Shown here: one piece after another, positions 50,108-59,071 of the stretch
Layout of the letters: each line of letters begins with the position of its first letter
Position numbering within the stretch: position 1 is the stretch's first letter
Source of the DNA: Mesorhizobium sp. M2E.F.Ca.ET.219.01.1.1
Lineage (GTDB): Bacteria > Pseudomonadota > Alphaproteobacteria > Rhizobiales > Rhizobiaceae
Direction: 5' to 3'
DNA: 64,000 nt
Assembly: GCF_004016445.2 (NCBI RefSeq)
Contig: NZ_SADT02000009.1
Span: forward strand, 39,607-103,606
Program-made: the position numbers and the translations under genes
Notes under the pieces: generated by a model
The model's database searches: none
Told to the model about the DNA's origin: nothing
The model's input: the letters and a program-made list of their open reading frames with translations, nothing else

Positions 50108-50488
50108 TTAGCTCCGCAGGGCTTCGGGCACGCTGAGCGGCCCCATTTCCAGAATTCGCTCATAGGCGCCCTGGCGGCGCCAGACACCGCGAGCGCGCCC
50201 ATTCTCCCTGTCTCGCTTCGGATCGAACACGATGCCGCCGAAGTGGTCAAGGAACGACGCCGCGGCCTCGCGATCGGTGAAGCAGTGCAGCCGCCATTGC
50301 TCCTGCTTGCCGTCGTTCCAAACCGCGATCACCGCCCTGGTCCTGTATGTCAGGCCGCGCTCCTCAAGAAAGCGCCTGATCAGCGTGAAGTTGCGGTCCG
50401 TGCAAAGATCGTCGGGCAGCGCGACCTGGTGCGGCATCTCGCGGTCGATGACCGAAGGCGTTGGTATTCCCCGGCTGCGCCTGACCAT
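50108..50488 (-). CDS. Hypothetical protein, 126 residues
   Basis: Starts at ATG 50488, overlapping the upstream stop by one base (TGATG). Sequence includes CTDRNFTLIRRFLEERGLTYRTRAVIAVWNDGKQEQWRLHCFTDREAAASFLDHFGG, an alpha/beta pattern typical of a small cytosolic protein. It sits two bases before the SRAP gene. Family not recognised. Confidence 0.6.
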   Translation of the reverse strand: MVRRSRGIPTPSVIDREMPHQVALPDDLCTDRNFTLIRRFLEERGLTYRTRAVIAVWNDGKQEQWRLHCFTDREAAASFLDHFGGIVFDPKRDRENGRARGVWRRQGAYERILEMGPLSVPEALRS

Positions 50489-50766
50489 CAGTGCCGTGCA
50501 CCGGTCCCCTTGCTTTCCTTGAGATAGATATCGGTCTGTTCGCGCATGGCGTCCGAAAGTGACAGCACCAGTTCCAAGTTTTCCGGGTAAACTGCCCTGA
50601 TCCATGTGGCCGTCAATTCAGCAATGGCCTGCTTCTGACTGACGTCAGAGAGGTCGCGCATTTGCTTTGCCATTTTGCTGACGGCCCGGTGAATTGCGGG
50701 CCGCTCGCGCTTGACCGTGGCGTATATCTCGGGCTGTTCGGACTCGGTGACGATGATCGATTTCAT
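50488..50766 (-). CDS. Hypothetical protein, 92 residues
   Basis: ATG 50766 is preceded by GGAGACAA. The helical sequence is MKSIIVTESEQPEIYATVKRERPAIHRAVSKMAKQMRDLSDVSQKQAIAELTATWIRAVYPENLELVLSLSDAMREQ. It is the first gene of a leftward unit leading to SRAP. Function unknown. Confidence 0.6.
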   Translation of the reverse strand: MKSIIVTESEQPEIYATVKRERPAIHRAVSKMAKQMRDLSDVSQKQAIAELTATWIRAVYPENLELVLSLSDAMREQTDIYLKESKGTGARH

Positions 50767-50857
50767 GGTTTGTCTCCTAATTGCCGACAGTGAACAAAAT
50801 GAGAACACTGGAGTCAATCCCCTTGACCAGTGAGGAATATGTTCCTCATTTCAGCGT

Positions 50858-51175
50858 ATGCCCGAGCAACCCGAAAAGTGGCCGAGAGGCGCGGCCTGGA
50901 CCCTGACGCATGCGCATGACGCCGGGCAGGTGGCGGGCATCCGCTGCGCGCGCTGCAACGTCACGCGCTACTACAAACCGCTCGAGCTGCGGGAGGTGAT
51001 CGGCAACGTCACGATCGACGAGGTACGGGACAAGGTCCGCTGCCAGCAATGCAAGAGCCGGGAGTGGATGAGCGCGCAGCTATTCCACCCGACAGGAGAG
51101 CAGGCGCACACCATCCGCTTTCGGCGCTTAGTGGAGATTCGATGGGAGAAGCGGGTAGTCTGGCGCGATGAGTAG
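50858..51175 (+). CDS. Hypothetical zinc-ribbon-like protein
   Basis: A 105-residue protein with two CxxC pairs, IRCARCNVTRYYKPLELREV and VRCQQCKSREWM, spaced about 37 residues, as in zinc ribbons. The first half (WTLTHAHDAGQVAGIRC) and the second (HTIRFRRLVEIRW) are beta-rich. Similar proteins occur in rhizobia; function unknown. Confidence 0.65.
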   Translation: MPEQPEKWPRGAAWTLTHAHDAGQVAGIRCARCNVTRYYKPLELREVIGNVTIDEVRDKVRCQQCKSREWMSAQLFHPTGEQAHTIRFRRLVEIRWEKRVVWRDE

Positions 51176-51209
51176 TGGGCCAACCATCACCGACGCCCGG
51201 GCCGAGTTC

Positions 51210-51503
51210 CTATTCGTCGCCGTCTTCGCTGTCGTTTTCGTCGTCGGATTGGCCGTTCCGACTTGCATCATCCGCTTGCTCTTCAACGTAGGCTTGGCAG
51301 CCTTCGTTGAAAGATCGGCTATCGCCATCGCAATCCCGCTCGTCGGTGATGTCGTTCCTCGCCGCCCAATCGTACCCGGCTTCGTGGCCCGAGCAGTCAT
51401 CCGTGCAATCGTAGCCCTGGAAAGTCTCTTGCGCGTTTGCCGGGGCGGCAACAAAGCCGGCCAGCGCAAGGGCACCGGCCGCGACAAGAATCCGGATCAT
51501 CAC
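51210..51503 (-). CDS. Secreted acidic protein
   Basis: A 97-residue protein with a clear signal peptide (MMIRILVAAGALALAGFVAAPANAQ, cleavage after ANA). The mature part is acidic and has four Cys (YDCTDDCSGHEAGYDWAARNDI, DCDGDS, GCQAYVEE), like small rhizobial periplasmic proteins. The tail is almost all Asp, Glu, Ser and Asn. Confidence 0.75.
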   Translation of the reverse strand: MMIRILVAAGALALAGFVAAPANAQETFQGYDCTDDCSGHEAGYDWAARNDITDERDCDGDSRSFNEGCQAYVEEQADDASRNGQSDDENDSEDGDE

Positions 51504-51577
51504 AAAACACTCCTATCGGCGCCCCGGCGGTCGGGTATTCTGTGACCTTGTCGAAGATGAGGCTGGTTAGCCAACCC

Positions 51578-51760
51578 TCAGTCCCAATCCTGATCAGGTG
51601 TAGCCGGACGGCGATTCCAGCTTCTAACGGCGTTCAATTCGTCGATGCAGACCGGGCCGGATGCGCCGCAGCCTTCGCACCGCGCCACAACTCGCGCCTC
51701 GCCTGTCACGTATGGCCTCACATCGGAGCTCGTGCAAAACGGGCAAGGCTCCGTGATCAC
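51578..51760 (-). CDS. Lar-like restriction alleviation protein
   Basis: A 60-residue protein starting at GTG 51760, overlapping the mucR stop (GTGA). It has ITEPCPFCTSSDVRPY..ARVVARCEGCGASGP..DELNAVRSWNRR, the Lar/zinc-finger pattern: CPFC, then CxxCGASGP, then AWNRR-like end. Lar proteins reduce type I restriction; many homologues are uncharacterised zinc proteins. Longer readings would overlap mucR by over 140 bases and are less likely. Confidence 0.65.
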   Translation of the reverse strand: MITEPCPFCTSSDVRPYVTGEARVVARCEGCGASGPVCIDELNAVRSWNRRPATPDQDWD

Positions 51761-52209
51761 CGCAGAGAACGCTTTTTGCCCGTGCTTTTCGACGACTTTG
51801 CCGCTGGCTTCCGGCCGAGCCCACTCGACTTCGCCAGCGCCGAACGTTGGGCCGCGTAGTTCGGCGCCACCATCGGATAGTCCGGCTTCAATCCCCACCT
51901 CTCCCGGTACTCGTCGGGTGTCAGTCCGAAATGCACGTCGAGATGGCGCCTGAGAGATTTGAACTTCTTCCCGTCCTCGAGGCAGATGATGTAGTCTGGG
52001 AACACCGACCGCTTCGGATTGACCGCAGGCGCCTGGGCCGGCTTCTCAGGCTCGGCCGGCTGTCCGATCCTCGACAGCGACGAATTCACGCTTTCGATCA
52101 ACTCCGGAAGAGACGCAACCGGCACTGGGTTTTTGCTGACGTAGGCAGACACAATGTCCGCGGTGAGCTCGATCAACTGGCTTCGGCCGTTCTCAATATC
52201 TTCCGGCAT
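51757..52209 (-). CDS. mucR: MucR/Ros-family transcriptional regulator
   Basis: A 150-residue zinc-finger regulator. The N-terminal half (LIELTADIVSAYVSKNPVPVASLPELIESVNSSL) is the oligomerisation region. The C-terminal half has the prokaryotic C2H2-type finger: SVFPDYIICLEDGKKFKSLRRHLDVHFGLTPDEYRERWGL with Cys, two His and a basic tail. The canonical CxxC first pair is reduced to a single Cys here (Y-I-I-C), as in several MucR paralogues. MucR proteins silence horizontally acquired genes. Confidence 0.9.
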   Translation of the reverse strand: MPEDIENGRSQLIELTADIVSAYVSKNPVPVASLPELIESVNSSLSRIGQPAEPEKPAQAPAVNPKRSVFPDYIICLEDGKKFKSLRRHLDVHFGLTPDEYRERWGLKPDYPMVAPNYAAQRSALAKSSGLGRKPAAKSSKSTGKKRSLR

Positions 52210-52516
52210 GCAGTAACTCCGTTTCGCAGCAACAATAGATGAAACCTCTTAGCCAGTTTTCGGCGCAGCGCAACAGCGTGAAGACGCTACCTGAACGAAG
52301 TCATACTACACGACGATGCTGCCCCGATGAGCGGGGTCTCAATATGACCAGGCGGACCGTGGCTGCGAATTGCATCAAAGCGTCGTCAAACTGCGCGCAG
52401 CGGGATATTCGGTGTCGGGCGCATTTTCATGTCAGTTACATAAATCGGTTGCGACGGTTTCGTACATGAAGGAGGGGGGCATTGTTCGATGCCGCTCTCT
52501 GGAAAAGGATGGAAAA

Positions 52517-52828
52517 ATGGCCAAGATCCCCGGCAAGACCGAAACGATCGAAAACGCGGAATCCGCTCCCTTCGAGCCGTCCAAGGCTACCGAGCAGATT
52601 CGCGCTGTCGCCGAACAGGGCGTTGAGCAGGCGAAGGAAGCATTTTCCAAACTGGAATCAAACGCCGAAACGACTCAAGAGGCTTTCGAGTCGACCCTGG
52701 AGGTGGCCAAGACCACCCGTAATGAGGTGTCCCTGAAGACGATTGCCGCTCTGCGCGCCAATGCCGAAGCCGGCTTCGCGCACCTCGGGAGCATGCGGGC
52801 TAGAATCCCCGAGCGGCCTTGCCATTGA
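52517..52828 (+). pseudogene. Phasin family gene cut off at its 3' end
   Basis: A 103-residue frame starting at ATG 52517 (MAKIPGKTETIENAESAPFEPSKATEQIRAVAEQGVEQAKEAFSKLESNAETTQEAFESTL). This is the N-terminal two-thirds of a PHB-granule phasin. At NAEAGFAHL the family sequence stops, and an unrelated tail GSMRARIPERPCH follows before TGA. The usual C-terminal helix (about 40-50 residues) is not seen in any frame downstream. The break lies about 45 bases from the end of the metabolic cargo's lysR gene and probably marks a recombination junction. Confidence 0.7.
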
Positions 52829-52833
52829 ACTGG

Positions 52834-53751
52834 TCAGGTGAACCGGGGCGTTGAAGCTTCACCCCAGGTTTCAATCAGCATCCGCATGAACCTTTCGGCG
52901 GGCGGCGAGAGCGATGCGCCGCGTCGACGCACGACCCCGATCGTGCGCGAGATTTCGGGATCGCGGATGGGCCTTGTGACCAGGAACGGATGGTCGCCCT
53001 GCGGGGTCGCCATGCGCGGCAGGACCGATATCCCGAGACCGGCTTCGACCAGACCGAGTGACGTCGAGAGATGCGTCACTTCATAGGACCAGCGCAGCGC
53101 GAGGTTCGACTTCGTCAGCGCGGCATCCAAGAGGATCCGGTTCGCGCTCGACCGATGGACGGTGATGAGCTGGTAGGGGACGAGATCCTGCCAGGTCAGG
53201 ACATCCCTTGATGCCAGGGGGTGCTCCTTTCGTGCGGCGAGAACGAAGGGGTCCTCGATCAGACGATCGAAGGTCAGGTCGGGATCGGACGAACCCATGA
53301 TGTTGACCCCGAATTCGACCTCCCGGCGCGCGACCGCCTGAAGCCCGTCGGTCGCCGGAAGGTCGAGAATCCGGAAGCGGATGTTGGGGTACTGCGCATC
53401 GAACTGCCGGATCACTGAGGGCAGGAAGTAATAAGCCGCCGTCGGCAAGCAGGCGATGGTAACAAGACCGCCTCGCCGCTCCCCCAGCTCGCGGAAGGCG
53501 AAGAGCGAACCGTCAAACTCCTCCAGCATCCGGCGCACTAGCGGGACCAGCTCCCCGCCGACGGCGGTGGGCGCCACATGGCGCGTCGTCCGCTCCAAGA
53601 GGGGGGCGCCGATGGAGCCTTCGAGTTTCTGAATGCGACGACTCAGCGCCGGCTGCGAGAGATTGAGCGACTCCGCTGCCCGGTGGAAGCTCGCGAGCTC
53701 CACGACGAGTAGAAAGGCGCGGAGGTCCAGGATTTCACAGTTGATGTTCAT
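52834..53751 (-). CDS. LysR-family transcriptional regulator
   Basis: A 305-residue regulator. Residues 1-65 hold the winged helix-turn-helix (LRAFLLVVELASFHRAAESLNLSQPALSRRIQKLEGSIGAPLLERTTRHV). The rest is the type 2 periplasmic-binding-like effector domain (GLVTIACLPTAAYYFLPSVIRQFDAQYPNIRFRILDL). It is divergent from the prpF-ABC-lyase operon, the usual layout for a LysR activator of the genes next to it; the inducer is probably the transported acid. Confidence 0.92.
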   Translation of the reverse strand: MNINCEILDLRAFLLVVELASFHRAAESLNLSQPALSRRIQKLEGSIGAPLLERTTRHVAPTAVGGELVPLVRRMLEEFDGSLFAFRELGERRGGLVTIACLPTAAYYFLPSVIRQFDAQYPNIRFRILDLPATDGLQAVARREVEFGVNIMGSSDPDLTFDRLIEDPFVLAARKEHPLASRDVLTWQDLVPYQLITVHRSSANRILLDAALTKSNLALRWSYEVTHLSTSLGLVEAGLGISVLPRMATPQGDHPFLVTRPIRDPEISRTIGVVRRRGASLSPPAERFMRMLIETWGEASTPRFT

Positions 53752-53766
53752 AGCGCATCAAAAGCT

Positions 53767-53795
53767 CCGATTTTAGCATTTCTCATATTAATCGG
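53767..53795. promoter_or_regulatory. Candidate LysR operator
   Basis: CCGATT (53767-53772) and AATCGG (53790-53795) form an inverted repeat with a 17-base AT-rich spacer in the divergent lysR-prpF gap. LysR boxes have this type of dyad, often T-N11-A within. Confidence 0.5.
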
Positions 53796-53856
53796 ATTCA
53801 CGTAACAAACAAGATGATTGAGCCACGGAGCGCATGAAAAGGGAGGATGTCGCACG

Positions 53857-54939
53857 ATGAACGATCTGATCCGCATTCCGTGCGCTCTGATGCGCGGCGG
53901 CACGTCCAAGGGGCCCTTCTTCCTCTCCTCCGATCTACCGTCCGATCCGGCCCTTCGCGATCAGATCCTGCTCTCGGTCATGGGGTCAGGGCATCCGCTG
54001 CAGATCGACGGCATTGGCGGCGGCAATCCGGTCACAAGCAAGGTGGCCATCGTTGGTCCCGCAAGCATCAAGGGCGCGGACGTCGATTATCTTTTCGCAC
54101 AGGTGCGCGTCGACCAGCAATTCGTCGATACGTCCCCCAACTGCGGCAACATGCTTGCCGCCGTCGGCCCCTTCGCCATCGAGGCGGGGCTTGTGCCGGT
54201 GCAGGGTCCTACGACGCTCGTCCGGATTCACAACGTCAACACCGGAAAGCTGATCGAGGCAGATGTCCCGACGCCCAACGGTAGCGTCTCCTATCTAGGC
54301 GACGCGGCGATCGACGGCGTTCCAGGCAGCGCGGCGCCGATTGCGCTTACCTTCATGGATGCAGCAGGCGCCCGTACGGGTCAGCTATTTCCCACAGGCA
54401 AACCGAACGAGGTCATCGACGGCGTCAGCGTCACTTGCATCGATTGCGCCATGCCAATGATACTCCTTGAGGCTGAGGCCATCGGCGTCGGCGGATTCGA
54501 GACAGCCGCCGAACTCAACGGAAACAAGGCGCTGTTGGAACGGCTCGAGAGCCTGCGCATTGCCGCCGGTAAGCGAATGGGTATGGGTGATGTCAGCAAC
54601 CAGGTGACACCGAAGCCGGTGCTGATTTCCCGGCCAAGGGCAGACGGCGACATCAATGTGCGCTATTTCATGCCGCACCAGTGCCATCCCTCGCTTGCCA
54701 CAACAGGTGCTGTCGGGATCGCGACGGCCTGCATCACCGAAAATACGGTGGCATCCCGCTTGATCGGCACTTGCAAACCACCGGTGGTCCTGTCGATCGA
54801 GCATCCGAGCGGCCATCTCGATGTCAAGCTTCAGGACAGGAACGGCAAGATCGTCGCGGGCATCCTGCGCACCGCCCGCCGCCTATTCGAAGGACATGTT
54901 TTCGCAAAGCCTGTCGCGCAGTTCGTCTGCGCGGCATAA
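53857..54939 (+). CDS. PrpF-family isomerase (4-oxalomesaconate tautomerase-like)
   Basis: A 360-residue protein of the PrpF/DUF453 family, which moves double bonds in aconitate-like acids (2-methyl-cis-aconitate, 4-oxalomesaconate). Conserved parts: IPCALMRGGTSKGPFFLSSDLP near the start, GIGGGNPVTSKVAIV, DTSPNCGNMLAAVGPFAIE (the catalytic Cys of the family), and the late MPHQCHPSLATTGAVGIATAC. ATG 53857 has GGGAGG ten bases upstream. It is the first gene of the cargo operon. The real substrate is unknown. Confidence 0.88.
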   Translation: MNDLIRIPCALMRGGTSKGPFFLSSDLPSDPALRDQILLSVMGSGHPLQIDGIGGGNPVTSKVAIVGPASIKGADVDYLFAQVRVDQQFVDTSPNCGNMLAAVGPFAIEAGLVPVQGPTTLVRIHNVNTGKLIEADVPTPNGSVSYLGDAAIDGVPGSAAPIALTFMDAAGARTGQLFPTGKPNEVIDGVSVTCIDCAMPMILLEAEAIGVGGFETAAELNGNKALLERLESLRIAAGKRMGMGDVSNQVTPKPVLISRPRADGDINVRYFMPHQCHPSLATTGAVGIATACITENTVASRLIGTCKPPVVLSIEHPSGHLDVKLQDRNGKIVAGILRTARRLFEGHVFAKPVAQFVCAA

Positions 54940-54984
54940 TGACCGTGGCCGCCGGGAGGGCGCCACATAACCTGGAGGAAAATC

Positions 54985-55986
54985 ATGCGTAAGCTCATGC
55001 TTGCCCTTGCGGCAACCGTTGCCTTTGCAGGCTCCGCGTTCGCGGATCCGGTCCGCATCAGCGTCGGCTCTTACAATCTCAACAACCTTCCCTTTCCGGT
55101 CGCCCAGGGGCTTGGCCTTTATGAAAAGGAAGGCCTGGAGGTGACCGTCGAGAACTTCGCATCGGGTGGGTCGAAGACGCTTCAGGCCCTTGTCGCCGGC
55201 TCGACGGATATCGCCGTCGGGTTCTACGACCATACGATCCAGATGCAGGCGCAGAAGAAGGCTGTCGTGGCGTTCGTGCAGCTCGCCCGCAATTCCGGAC
55301 TCGTGTTGGCTGGCGGCAAGAACAGCACTTTCGACCCGGCAAAACCGGAAACGATCAAAGGCGCAAAAATTGGGATCACCTCGCCAGGCTCGTCTTCCGA
55401 TTTCTTCGTCCGCTATTACCTGCAGCGCAACGGCCTGTCGGGCGACGACGTGTCGCTGATCGGCGTCGGCTCCGGGTCTGCCGCCGTCGCGGCCCTTGAA
55501 CAGGGCAAGGTCGACCTCCTCGTCAACTACGACCCGGCGGCAACCTTTATAGCGGCCAAGGGCGTCGGCAAGATCCTGATCGACGGTCGCAGCGACGAGG
55601 GAGCCAAGGCGATCTATGGTGGGATTTACCCAACCTCCGTCCTCTATGCCACACAGAGCTATATCGAGAAAAATCCGGAGACCGTCCAGAAGGTCACGAA
55701 TGCGACGGTCAAGGCGCTCGAGTGGATGAATAGTCACTCCGCGGAAGAGATCGTCGACAAGCTGCCGAAGGAGTTCATCTCCGGCGATCGTGAAACCTAC
55801 GTCAAGGCGGTAGAGAACGCGAAGGCGATCTTCTCGAAGGACGGCCGTATCAACGAGGAAGATATCAAGACTCCGCTCGCGGTCCTAAAGAGCTTCAATG
55901 AAAAAGTCGCTGCGGCTGAGATCGACCTTAAGAAAACCTACACGAACGAGTTCGTCGACAAAGTCCCGAACGTCGCCGCCAACTGA
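54985..55986 (+). CDS. NitT/TauT-type ABC substrate-binding protein
   Basis: A 333-residue periplasmic binding protein with signal peptide MRKLMLALAATVAFAGSAFA. It has the SsuA/NMT1-like pattern: GSYNLNNLPFPVAQGLGLYEKEGLEVTVENFASGGSKTLQALVAGSTDIAVGFYDHTIQMQ, then KGAKIGITSPGSSSDFFVRYYLQRNGL and VDLLVNYDPAATFI. Such proteins bind small sulfonates, nitrate or aromatic/dicarboxylic acids. It lies 45 bases after prpF with GGAGG upstream. The ligand is probably the substrate of the downstream enzymes. Confidence 0.9.
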   Translation: MRKLMLALAATVAFAGSAFADPVRISVGSYNLNNLPFPVAQGLGLYEKEGLEVTVENFASGGSKTLQALVAGSTDIAVGFYDHTIQMQAQKKAVVAFVQLARNSGLVLAGGKNSTFDPAKPETIKGAKIGITSPGSSSDFFVRYYLQRNGLSGDDVSLIGVGSGSAAVAALEQGKVDLLVNYDPAATFIAAKGVGKILIDGRSDEGAKAIYGGIYPTSVLYATQSYIEKNPETVQKVTNATVKALEWMNSHSAEEIVDKLPKEFISGDRETYVKAVENAKAIFSKDGRINEEDIKTPLAVLKSFNEKVAAAEIDLKKTYTNEFVDKVPNVAAN

Positions 55987-55998
55987 CAGGAGGAGGTC

Positions 55999-56829
55999 AT
56001 GGCATTGGCCGTAGTGAAAACCGTACCCCCGACGAACAGTCCGCATCATGCGAAGCCGATGGTTACCATCGACAACGTCACCATGTCCTTTGGCGCCTAT
56101 GTGGCCGTGCAGGATGTGAACTTGGCTGTCGCCGATGGCGAGTTTCTCGCGATCGTTGGGCCGACCGGCTGCGGCAAGAGCACGATTCTTAACGCGATTG
56201 CCGGGCTGCTGAAGCCCTCGAGCGGTACTGTCGCGATTGAGGGTCAGCCGGTACGCGGGATCCAAAACGATATCGGCTATCTGTTCCAGCAGGATGCACT
56301 GCTTCCTTGGAAGACTGCGCTCGAGAATGTCGAACTTGGCCCTATGTTCAAGGGCACAGGCGCTGCCGAACGGCGCGAGCAGTCGATGAAGTGGCTGGCG
56401 AAGGTTGGCCTGAAGGGCTTTGAGCATCGGTACCCGCATCAGCTTTCCGGCGGACAGCGCAAGCGCGTGCAGATGGCGCAGGCACTGATTACTGGCCCCA
56501 AGGTCATCCTGATGGACGAGCCTTTTTCGGCACTCGACATCCATACCCGCCACCTGATGCAGAACGAGCTGTTGCGCCTTTGGCAGGAGGAACGGCGCGC
56601 CGTGGTGATGATCACGCACGACCTTGAGGAGGCGATCGCTCTCGGGGATCGGGTCGTGGTGCTTGCCGCCGGACCGCGCTCGCACGTGATCGACAGCTTC
56701 CCCGTCGATCTCCGACGCCCCCGCGATGTCGCTGAAATCAAGCTCGATCCGCGCTTCATGGATCTTTATCGCAACATCTGGTCATCGCTGCGCAGCGAAG
56801 TGGAGAAAAGCTATGAACGCCACGACTGA
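55999..56829 (+). CDS. NitT/TauT-type ABC transporter ATPase
   Basis: A 276-residue ABC ATPase. Walker A is GPTGCGKST, the Q-loop FQQDALLPWKT, the signature LSGGQRKRVQMAQAL, Walker B VILMDEPFSALD and the H-loop ITHDLEEAIALGDRVV. The FQQDALLPWKTALENV block is typical of SsuB/TauB-type importers. It precedes and overlaps the permease gene. Confidence 0.94.
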   Translation: MALAVVKTVPPTNSPHHAKPMVTIDNVTMSFGAYVAVQDVNLAVADGEFLAIVGPTGCGKSTILNAIAGLLKPSSGTVAIEGQPVRGIQNDIGYLFQQDALLPWKTALENVELGPMFKGTGAAERREQSMKWLAKVGLKGFEHRYPHQLSGGQRKRVQMAQALITGPKVILMDEPFSALDIHTRHLMQNELLRLWQEERRAVVMITHDLEEAIALGDRVVVLAAGPRSHVIDSFPVDLRRPRDVAEIKLDPRFMDLYRNIWSSLRSEVEKSYERHD

Positions 56830-57589
56830 ACGCCTCATCCAAGTCGTACTGCTGGTGGCAATTGTCGGCGGCTGGCAGCTCGGTGTCGCGGCGGGCATCA
56901 TCGACGTCTTCTTCTTCCCGGCTCCGGTCGACATCCTCAAGCAGGTGGCGTCCTGGGTGGTGGACGCCAGCTTCTATAACCATGTGGCCATCACCCTGAC
57001 GGAAACCGTGCTCGGCTATCTGGTCGGGACGGCACTCGGCGTGGCAGCAGGCGTCTGGCTCGGCCTCAGTCGTTCCGCCGCGCGCATTCTGGATCCTTTC
57101 ATCAAAGGTTTGAACGCGATCCCTCGCGTCGTGCTTGCGCCGATATTCGTACTCTGGCTCGGCCTCGGTCTCTGGTCCAAGGTGGCGCTCGCCGTCACGC
57201 TGGTGTTCTTCGTCACTTTCTTCAACGCCATGCAGGGCGTCCGTGAAGTGAACCCGGTTGTGCTGTCGAACACCCGCATTCTCGGAGCCAAGCGGTCGGA
57301 CCTGCTTCGCCACGTCTACTTCCCGGCAGCGGCAAGCTGGATTCTGTCCTCATTGCGCACTTCGGTCGGTTTTGCCGTCGTCGGGGCGATTATCGGCGAG
57401 TATCTCGGCTCATCCGCCGGGCTTGGCTATCTGATCGCTCAGGCGGAAGGCAATTTCGATGCGGTCGGTGTCTTCGCAGGGATCCTAATCCTCGCGATAT
57501 TTGTCCTAATTATCGACAGCATCCTGGACGTCGCCGAGGCCCGGCTGATCAAGTGGAGCCCTCACTCGACCGAGAGCCGGGCCACCTGA
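56813..57589 (+). CDS. NitT/TauT-type ABC transporter permease
   Basis: A 258-residue inner-membrane protein with about six helices. The start ATG 56813 overlaps the ATPase by 17 bases. The permease EAA-type loop is seen in ILGAKRSDLLRHVYFPAAASWILSSLRTSVGFAVVGAIIGEYLGSSAGLGYLI. With the binding protein and ATPase it forms a complete importer, presumably as a homodimer. Confidence 0.92.
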   Translation: MNATTERLIQVVLLVAIVGGWQLGVAAGIIDVFFFPAPVDILKQVASWVVDASFYNHVAITLTETVLGYLVGTALGVAAGVWLGLSRSAARILDPFIKGLNAIPRVVLAPIFVLWLGLGLWSKVALAVTLVFFVTFFNAMQGVREVNPVVLSNTRILGAKRSDLLRHVYFPAAASWILSSLRTSVGFAVVGAIIGEYLGSSAGLGYLIAQAEGNFDAVGVFAGILILAIFVLIIDSILDVAEARLIKWSPHSTESRAT

Positions 57590-57775
57590 CGCGCGCCGAC
57601 GGCTCCGGTCGGCAGCAATGCCGGCCGGCGACCAAGGCGAAAACAGAACTGAGGCTAGCCGGACGCTGTTGCGGCGAGCCTAACCTTTACTTCATCGACC
57701 TCGATAAATTCGTATGCTTGAGTGCCGATCAGGTCAACCGGCCGAACCATGCTACGATCAATTGGGAGAACCGCC

Positions 57776-59059
57776 ATGCACCTCACCGGCATGCTCTACG
57801 GATCGAGGCTGCTCAGGCACGTCGACTTCCCCGCGTCCGAGGTGCTCGGACCTGACGCGAGCGAGGACGCGATCCAGGACCTGATCGCCCGCCATGGCCT
57901 GATCTTCGTCAAGCCGGTCTTCCGCGGCGGCGTCGGCAAGAAGGGCAAGGCGGGACTAATCGGCAAGGCTCGGGACCTCAAGACCGCGCTCGCCGAAAAG
58001 GAGCGGCTCTACTTCGCCGAGCACCGTCATGGCAACGCCTTCGCCAAGGCCAACGGCGTGACCTTCGAGGCCGGCATTCCCGCCGAGCACGAGGTCTATT
58101 TCGCCACCACCGACGACACGCATTTCCGCGCGCCGACCATGACGCTGACCCACCGCGGCGGCGTGGACATCGAGGATCTCGATAAGTCCGACATCGCCAC
58201 CGTGCCCTTCGAGGCGCTCACGGGGCTCAAGGCCTTCGTGGTGGCGAACGCGCTGACGGACATTGGCGCGCCGCGGGAGATCATCTCGCCGCTGGTGCAG
58301 CACCTGCCGAAGCTCTGGGAGCTGATGCACCACTACGGCATGACGACGCTGGAGCTGAACCCGATCCGCATGCGTCCCGGGCGCGACGGGCGGTTGACGC
58401 CGGTGGCCTGCGACTTCAAGTGCGGCTTCGACCGCGACGATCCGCGTGTGGGTCGGCTCGGGCTGCCGGACCAGCTGTTCGCGGCAGACATCTCTGCATT
58501 CGAGCAGGAGGTGAACCAACTCCGCACCCACCAGGGCCAGTCGGATGTCTTCGTGATCAACGAGAGCGGCACCATCCTTGCCCCGACCTTCGGCGGCGGC
58601 GCCAACAGCCTCGTCACCGAGGTGCTGGGCGAGGCGGCGATCATCTCGTCCGACTTCGGCGGCAACCCGCCCTACGAGAAGATGAAGGCGGTGGCCTCGA
58701 TCTGCTACCGGCACTTCCTCGCCCAGACCAACGTGCTCTTCATCATCGGCGGCAAGTCGAACAACACTGACATCCTCGAGACCTTCCGCGGCATGGGCGA
58801 CGCGCTGCGCGAATATTTCGCCGCGCACGGGCCGACGCCGCTCTACGTCGTCGTAGGACGCGGCGGTCCGAACCTGGTGCGCGGTATGGGCAACCTCGCC
58901 GAGACGCTGGAGTCCCTCGGCCTGCCCTACCGCTTCTTCGGCTTCGACAGCGCGATCTCCGAGGTCGTGAACTACGCCAAGCGCGTCGACACGTGGATGC
59001 GCGCCGGCGGCCGCGACGAGATCGCCGCTACCCTGGGGCTCAAGGCCGCGGCGGCCTGA
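57776..59059 (+). CDS. ATP-grasp subunit related to ATP-citrate lyase/SucC
   Basis: A 427-residue protein related to the beta (ATP-grasp) part of succinyl-CoA synthetase and ATP-citrate lyase. Visible parts: FVKPVFRGGVGKKGKAGLIGKARDL (nucleotide loop), TTLELNPIRM (Mg site), DFKCGFDRDDPRVGRLGLPDQLF, and a CoA-side domain INESGTILAPTFGGGANSLVTEVLG, ISSDFGGNPPYEKMKAVA. ATG 57776 follows GGGAG; upstream in-frame codons are left out. The next gene supplies the alpha and citrate-synthase-like parts. I infer a citryl-CoA-type lyase or CoA-ligase for an aconitate-related acid. The gene looks visibly more GC-rich than prpF and the ABC genes. Confidence 0.82.
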   Translation: MHLTGMLYGSRLLRHVDFPASEVLGPDASEDAIQDLIARHGLIFVKPVFRGGVGKKGKAGLIGKARDLKTALAEKERLYFAEHRHGNAFAKANGVTFEAGIPAEHEVYFATTDDTHFRAPTMTLTHRGGVDIEDLDKSDIATVPFEALTGLKAFVVANALTDIGAPREIISPLVQHLPKLWELMHHYGMTTLELNPIRMRPGRDGRLTPVACDFKCGFDRDDPRVGRLGLPDQLFAADISAFEQEVNQLRTHQGQSDVFVINESGTILAPTFGGGANSLVTEVLGEAAIISSDFGGNPPYEKMKAVASICYRHFLAQTNVLFIIGGKSNNTDILETFRGMGDALREYFAAHGPTPLYVVVGRGGPNLVRGMGNLAETLESLGLPYRFFGFDSAISEVVNYAKRVDTWMRAGGRDEIAATLGLKAAAA

Positions 59060-59071
59060 GGGAGGACGGAC

